Under the pieces are notes generated by a model, which was not told the DNA's origin, did no database searches, and saw nothing but the letters and a program-made list of their open reading frames with translations. From Spirochaetota bacterium (GTDB lineage: Bacteria; Spirochaetota; UBA4802; UB4802): 9,267 nucleotides of DNA. The stretch is taken from contig JAGYNX010000061.1 of NCBI GenBank assembly GCA_018399855.1, forward strand, positions 1 to 9,267, in the 5' to 3' direction. Below are positions 5,685 to 9,267 of the stretch, piece after piece; within the stretch, counting starts at the first letter, position 1; each line of letters begins with the position of its first letter. A program made the position numbers and the translations under genes.

Positions 5685-6302
5685 TCACGAGCTTTCAATA
5701 ATGGCCTCTATCCTGGCCGAAGCATCAGGTGACAGGTAGGGATGGTAAAGGGACAATACCTGCAGCATACCCTGTTTCACATTATCAACGGTGACCCCCC
5801 CGTAAATGGTGTGCCAGTAATACATCCACAGCTGGCTCACCAGCCACATGTTCCTGATAAGCAGTGTCTGTTCTTTTTCAGAGGGGATGGTTCGCATTAT
5901 GCCCAGGTGTATCCATGAACGGGTGAATCCCATGAACCTTTCCAACATACGCCTGGTTCTTGCCGAATACATGTCCTTTAACAACGGGTCCCTTCCCATC
6001 AACACGGGAAGCTCAAGGTAGAAAAAACGATACCGGTAAAAAACCGAGCTCAGTCCCTGCAGAAATTCAGCTATAGCCTGCTCGGAGTGGTGCACATCAT
6101 CCACACCCCAGACCCTGTCCAGCTCGGTTTCCATAATTTCCCAGATACTTCGCACAAGCTCTTCCTTGGTGTTGAAATGATAATACAGGTTGCCCGGGCT
6201 GATACCCATTTCACCGGCGATCCGCTTGGTGGAGACCTCCCCCGCGCCAAAGGTATTAAACATTTCAATTGCGGTATGTATAATACGGTCTCTTGTTTTC
6301 AT
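5685..6302 (-). CDS. TetR/AcrR-family transcriptional regulator
   Basis: The product has 205 residues. The N-terminal TetR DNA-binding domain covers about 5-52: IIHTAIEMFNTFGAGEVST leads into the helix-turn-helix KRIAGEMGISPGNLYYHF (26-43), followed by NTKEELV. The remainder is an all-helical ligand and dimer domain rich in aromatic residues (for example YRYRFFYLELP, about 88-98, and WMYYWH, about 158-163), suggesting a hydrophobic or acyl-type ligand. It is divergent from the CoA-transferase gene, with a 157-base spacer holding a perfect 28-base palindrome 26 bases upstream of its own ATG. Autorepression and control of the neighbour are therefore likely. The ligand is not deducible; an acyl-CoA is a reasonable guess from the neighbour. 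The Shine-Dalgarno is weak (GTGAG close to the ATG). Confidence 0.92.
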   Translation of the reverse strand: MKTRDRIIHTAIEMFNTFGAGEVSTKRIAGEMGISPGNLYYHFNTKEELVRSIWEIMETELDRVWGVDDVHHSEQAIAEFLQGLSSVFYRYRFFYLELPVLMGRDPLLKDMYSARTRRMLERFMGFTRSWIHLGIMRTIPSEKEQTLLIRNMWLVSQLWMYYWHTIYGGVTVDNVKQGMLQVLSLYHPYLSPDASARIEAIIESS

Positions 6303-6328
6303 TTCTCACTTGTCCATTCCTGGTTTCT

Positions 6329-6356
6329 AAAAATTAGTACCCGGGTACTAATTTTT
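6329..6356. promoter_or_regulatory. 28-base perfect palindrome, probable TetR operator
   Basis: The arm AAAAATTAGTACCC (6329-6342) is followed at once by its exact reverse complement (6343-6356), with no spacer and no mismatch. It lies between the divergent tetR and CoA-transferase genes and abuts the predicted -35 box of the latter (6358-6363). Both the length and the position fit a dimeric TetR-family operator. The GC centre (CCCGGG) with AT-rich flanks also suits such sites. Confidence 0.8.
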
Positions 6357-6357
6357 G

Positions 6358-6385
6358 TTGCATTTATATACAACATCGGTAATAT
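6358..6385 (+). promoter_or_regulatory. Putative CoA-transferase promoter
   Basis: TTGCAT (6358-6363) and TAATAT (6380-6385) are separated by 16 bases. Both hexamers are imperfect. The promoter would start near 6392 and give a leader of about 68 bases. Its -35 box begins 2 bases after the palindrome, so a bound regulator would contact or exclude RNA polymerase. Confidence 0.35.
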
Positions 6386-6444
6386 ATCGTAATACAAGAT
6401 AAAAAGCATTCTGTCCTGCATTTCAGGCAGAACTCATAGAACAT

Positions 6445-6452
6445 AAGGAGGT
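6445..6452 (+). promoter_or_regulatory. Strong ribosome binding site of the CoA-transferase
   Basis: AAGGAGGT is a full anti-16S match and ends 7 bases before the ATG at 6460, which fixes that start. Confidence 0.8.
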
Positions 6453-6459
6453 CTCCATA

Positions 6460-7788
6460 ATGGCATGGAAAGAAGAATATGACAAGAAACTTGTATCAAT
6501 TGAAAAGGCAGTTGAGCTTGTAGAGTCGGGTGACCTGGTCTGCACGCCGGGGGGGCCCTGCGCGGCGTATGATCTCCTGGAAACCCTTGCTGCCCGTAAG
6601 GATGAACTGGAAAACGTACGTGTGGCATCAGCCCTGTTGATGAAACCGCTGCCGCATTTCGATGCCAGTTTCAAGGGACATATCGGGCATATCGCCCTTT
6701 TTCTTGGTCCCCTTGAACGCATGTTTATGCCCCAGGATAATATCGAAGTTCTTTCATGCAGCTTTTCCCACTTTGATTCGCTCATCTCCTATCGGCTGAA
6801 ACCAAACGTGTTAATGATTTCCTGCTCAGAACCAGACAGCAGGGGATACATGAGTTTCGGGCCGGGCGGGGCATCGGTTATCCATTCCATACGAAAAACC
6901 GCCCAGAAAATTATCGTGCAGGTGAACAAGAAGGTGCCCCACGTATTCGGCACACACGCCATGATGCATGTACGTGAAGCTGATTGTATCTGCGAACATG
7001 AAAGCCCGTTGCCCATATTGCCGGACATCCCCGTCAACGACACACACAGGCAGATTGCCTCCCATATTATTGACCATATACCAGATGGGGCGACAATACA
7101 GCTTGGCCTTGGAGAGATTGCAAACGCGGTGGGATTTTTTCTGAAAGATAAACGTGACCTTGGCGCGCATACCGAGATGCTTACCGACTCCATGATGGAC
7201 CTGTGCATGGAAGGTGCCATCAACGGTTCCAAGAAAAAGTTTTTCCCGGGAAAGATATCTTTTGGTTTCGGGGTGGGGTCTACAGAACTGTACGATTTCA
7301 TGGACCACAATCCCATGCTGGAATCCATGCCCATACACTACATAACAGATATACGCAACATAGCCATGATGGACAACTTCATATCAGTAAACAATGCTCT
7401 TACCGTTGACCTCACCGGCCAGGTTTCCTCTGAATCAATCGGTTTTACCATGTACAGCGGTACCGGGGGACAGCTTGATTTCGTTCGTGGTGCCCATTAC
7501 TCAAAAGGCGGCAAATCATTTATCGCCCTGGGAGCAACCGGGGAGAGCAAGGGGAAGGTGTTTTCCCGCATATCCACAAGGCTTGTGCCGGGTACCATTA
7601 TAACCACACCTCGCTCCGACGTGCAGTACGTGGTAACCGAATACGGCATAGCAGACCTGTGGGTGAAGAGCATACCGGAAAGGGCAGAGGCCATGATATC
7701 CATAGCACATCCGGATTTCAGGGACTCTCTTATGGATGAAGCCATTGAGGCGGGGATTATTCCGAAGAAGGCCGTGATGACGAAATAA
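6460..7788 (+). CDS. Acyl-CoA transferase, acetyl-CoA hydrolase/4-hydroxybutyrate CoA-transferase family
   Basis: The product has 442 residues, the usual length for the family, and is cytoplasmic. IPDGATIQLGLGEIANAV (207-224) is the CoA-binding glycine-rich segment. LGAHTEM (234-240) contains the expected catalytic glutamate, Glu239, at the position known from 4-hydroxybutyrate CoA-transferase, which forms a glutamyl-CoA thioester. GTGGQLDFVRGA (334-345) and TTPRSDVQYVVTEYGIADL (382-400) are further family signatures. It should move CoA between acetyl-CoA (or similar) and a carboxylic acid. Which acid cannot be told, since no other acyl-CoA gene is nearby. It is transcribed alone, with tetR divergent and a hairpin after the stop, so it is a single-gene unit probably under TetR control. 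Confidence 0.92.
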   Translation: MAWKEEYDKKLVSIEKAVELVESGDLVCTPGGPCAAYDLLETLAARKDELENVRVASALLMKPLPHFDASFKGHIGHIALFLGPLERMFMPQDNIEVLSCSFSHFDSLISYRLKPNVLMISCSEPDSRGYMSFGPGGASVIHSIRKTAQKIIVQVNKKVPHVFGTHAMMHVREADCICEHESPLPILPDIPVNDTHRQIASHIIDHIPDGATIQLGLGEIANAVGFFLKDKRDLGAHTEMLTDSMMDLCMEGAINGSKKKFFPGKISFGFGVGSTELYDFMDHNPMLESMPIHYITDIRNIAMMDNFISVNNALTVDLTGQVSSESIGFTMYSGTGGQLDFVRGAHYSKGGKSFIALGATGESKGKVFSRISTRLVPGTIITTPRSDVQYVVTEYGIADLWVKSIPERAEAMISIAHPDFRDSLMDEAIEAGIIPKKAVMTK

Positions 7789-7793
7789 GAAGC

Positions 7794-7817
7794 GGGGGCG
7801 GACATCTGTCCGCCCTC
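7794..7817. terminator. Hairpin between convergent genes
   Basis: GGGCGGACA (7796-7804) pairs perfectly with TGTCCGCCC (7807-7815), and the stem extends two more pairs (one G-T) to 7794-7817. It begins 6 bases after the CoA-transferase stop and ends 4 bases before the stop of the convergent PII-like gene. This is the right place for a bidirectional terminator. No T-run follows on either strand, so termination may be weak or the hairpin may act by protecting 3' ends. Confidence 0.55.
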
Positions 7818-7820
7818 CAA

Positions 7821-8105
7821 TCACATCATCTTCTTCATCTGCGTCACCATGATACTGACACCTATACCCTGAAACTGTTCCTTCAGTTCTGCAACATCCC
7901 GGCTGATGGCATCAACTGCCTTGTTGTCGGCAGCTACCATCATGCAGTTGTTCACACCGGGCCACACGTGAGAGCCCAGGTGGGGGTCACCCCCGCCTTC
8001 TCCCTGCACGCCCGGGAACTTGGTATACCCATCGGCATGCTTTTTTACCGTTTCCACCATCTCTTCGTCAACGGCGTTGCTGTATACAATGAACATGAGT
8101 ACCAT
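7821..8105 (-). CDS. PII-like transporter-associated protein
   Basis: This 94-residue protein has the ferredoxin-like alpha-beta plan of PII-like proteins. A first strand (MFIVYSNAV, 4-12) is followed by a helix (13-24). The loop motif KFPGVQGEGGGDPHLGSHVWPG (29-50) resembles the T-loop region of PII-like proteins. Then come VNNCMMVAADNKAV (51-64), a second helix (65-78) and a last strand (GIGVSIMVTQM, 80-90). I recognise it as like the PG0541-type PII-like proteins encoded beside RND transporters. It follows the RND gene on the same strand after 29 bases, with GAGGAG about 9 bases before its ATG, so the two are probably one operon. It would be a trimeric small-molecule or ion sensor of the pump. 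The ligand is unknown, and the canonical PII uridylylation tyrosine is not evident. Confidence 0.8.
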   Translation of the reverse strand: MVLMFIVYSNAVDEEMVETVKKHADGYTKFPGVQGEGGGDPHLGSHVWPGVNNCMMVAADNKAVDAISRDVAELKEQFQGIGVSIMVTQMKKMM

Positions 8106-8134
8106 ATTATATTCTCCTCTGTATCTTTCTCCCC

Positions 8135-9267
8135 CTAGTTTCCTTTCAGTGCCTTCAGGGCTTTCATCTCTTTTCTGCGTTCCAGCCGCTGCTTGCCCGA
8201 TTCGAACAGTGAATACACAACCGGTATGAACACCAGCGTGAAAATAAAAGATGAACTCATTCCGCCGATAACCGACCGGGCAAGGGGTGCTGACATCTCC
8301 GAGCCTTCACCGATCCCCAGTGACATGGGTATCAACGCCAGGATGGTTGTAAAGGTTGTCATCATGATTGGCCTGAGGCGCATCCGACCCGCCTCGATGA
8401 TGGCCTCGCGAACCTGCATACCACGGGCCCTGAGTATATTGGTATAGTCAACCAGCACGATTGCGTTGTTCACCACGATACCCGAAAGCATGAGCACCCC
8501 CATGAATGAGACTACGTTGAAGGTGGTACCGGTAAGAAAGAGAAATACCATCACCCCAAAAAACAGCGTGGGCACCGAGAACATGATGATAAAGGGTGAG
8601 GCAAAAGACTCAAACTGTGACGCCATGATAATATAGATGAGTACCACCGCAAGGAGCAACGCCAGCGCGAGGTCTTTAAATGTGTCCTGCATATCCTCGT
8701 ACGCCCCTGCGATCATCACGTTGAAGTTGGTGGGACGGGGTATCTGGTCAATCCTGTCCTGTATATCAGCAACCACTGACCGGAGATCCTGCCCCTCGGC
8801 CCTGCACTTGATGTAGACAACCCGCTCCTGCTTTTTACGTTCTATGCTGGTAGGGCCTGTACGGGTGTCAATCTTGATGAGATTGCCCAGGGGTACCGAC
8901 ACCCCCACAGGGGTGGTGACCCGGAGCTGCCTGATATCATCGATTGTCTCACGATCTTTTTCCCGGAGCCGTACAAACACGTCGTACTCGTCTCCCTCGT
9001 GCCGGTAGATGGTAGCCACCTTCCCCGCCACGTAATTTTTAACCATGTTGGCAATCTGCGAGGCATTCAATCCCATCTTTGAGGCCTTGTCCCGGTTTAT
9101 TCGTATCACCTTCTCGGGCAGTCCTTCCTCCCTGGATATATCAATATCCTTCAATGATGATATGGGCTTGATGGCCTCATATATTTCTTTTGTATACTGT
9201 GCAGACTTCTCGAAATCGTATCCGTATACCTCGATTGATATGGCAGCACCACCGCCAAGCAGACTGT
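8135..9267 (-). CDS. RND efflux pump, C-terminal part (cut by window edge)
   Basis: The last 376 residues of an AcrB/HAE1-type inner-membrane pump are visible. The frame is open from the window edge; a TTG at 9154 is an internal Leu, not a start. The first 37 visible residues (SLLGGGAAISIEVYGYD...) are porter-domain sequence, followed by DIDISREEGLPEKVIRINRD, a strong family match. Five membrane segments follow at about 198-217, 223-245, 254-275, 298-318 and 333-355 of the visible part. In the third of these (the AcrB TM10 equivalent), LSGIVVNNAIVLVDY has Asn where AcrB has the proton-relay Lys940. The protein ends with a short basic tail and is normal in length at this end. It would export amphiphilic compounds using the proton motive force, with an adaptor and outer-membrane channel expected outside the window. 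Confidence 0.95.
   Translation of the reverse strand, partial: SLLGGGAAISIEVYGYDFEKSAQYTKEIYEAIKPISSLKDIDISREEGLPEKVIRINRDKASKMGLNASQIANMVKNYVAGKVATIYRHEGDEYDVFVRLREKDRETIDDIRQLRVTTPVGVSVPLGNLIKIDTRTGPTSIERKKQERVVYIKCRAEGQDLRSVVADIQDRIDQIPRPTNFNVMIAGAYEDMQDTFKDLALALLLAVVLIYIIMASQFESFASPFIIMFSVPTLFFGVMVFLFLTGTTFNVVSFMGVLMLSGIVVNNAIVLVDYTNILRARGMQVREAIIEAGRMRLRPIMMTTFTTILALIPMSLGIGEGSEMSAPLARSVIGGMSSSFIFTLVFIPVVYSLFESGKQRLERRKEMKALKALKGN

Noticed and set aside
6789..7338. Long minus-strand open frames of 181 and 170 codons inside the CoA-transferase
   Set aside because: They lie wholly antisense to a gene with clear family motifs and a strong ribosome binding site. Their translations show no recognisable domain.

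Overview
The window is a protein-coding stretch of a bacterial chromosome. It holds eleven protein features I accept, including one gene cut by the right edge. No rRNA, tRNA, CRISPR array, insertion sequence or phage gene was seen. The content suggests an anaerobe: a multi-[4Fe-4S] protein, a ferredoxin-nitroreductase fusion, a fumarate-reductase-type flavoprotein and a family I CoA-transferase. I would guess Desulfobacterota or Spirochaetota from gene style and from the short spacer repeats, but this is inference and not a phylogenetic result. Most genes look moderately to strongly GC-rich; the toxin-antitoxin pair is visibly more AT-rich.

Layout. (a) 1-1771: a minus-strand Fe-S protein (135-1412) with a winged-helix-like N terminus and an unusual CxCCGCCC cluster. 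It has a good sigma70-type promoter and is followed, on its promoter side, by a 359-base spacer packed with short repeats. Two copies of a 30-base direct repeat (31-60, 1716-1745) bracket this gene. (b) 1772-4869: a plus-strand ferredoxin-nitroreductase converges (3 bases apart) on a two-gene minus-strand operon of a polytopic membrane protein and a flavoprotein, translationally coupled by a GTGA overlap. Together with (a) these form a redox-gene neighbourhood. (c) 4870-5649: a PHD/YefM-like antitoxin and a VapC-type PIN toxin with an ATGA overlap. The promoter has a 19-base palindrome over its -35 box and appears to start at the ATG itself. (d) 5685-7788: a TetR regulator divergent from a CoA-transferase of the acetyl-CoA hydrolase/4-hydroxybutyrate CoA-transferase family, with a perfect 28-base palindrome between them. 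(e) 7821-9267: a minus-strand pair, the C-terminal part of an RND efflux pump followed by a small PII-like protein. A hairpin separates it from the convergent CoA-transferase.

How they may work together. TetR and the palindrome plausibly control the CoA-transferase and tetR itself. VapBC is a self-contained, autoregulated module. The PII-like protein is a likely sensor or modulator of the RND pump. The Fe-S protein, nitroreductase, flavoprotein and membrane protein are candidates for one electron-transfer pathway, but only the flavoprotein and membrane protein are demonstrably in one operon. The most novel-looking items are the Fe-S/winged-helix protein, the flavoprotein-membrane protein pair with no visible electron carrier, the leaderless TA promoter and the 28-base operator.
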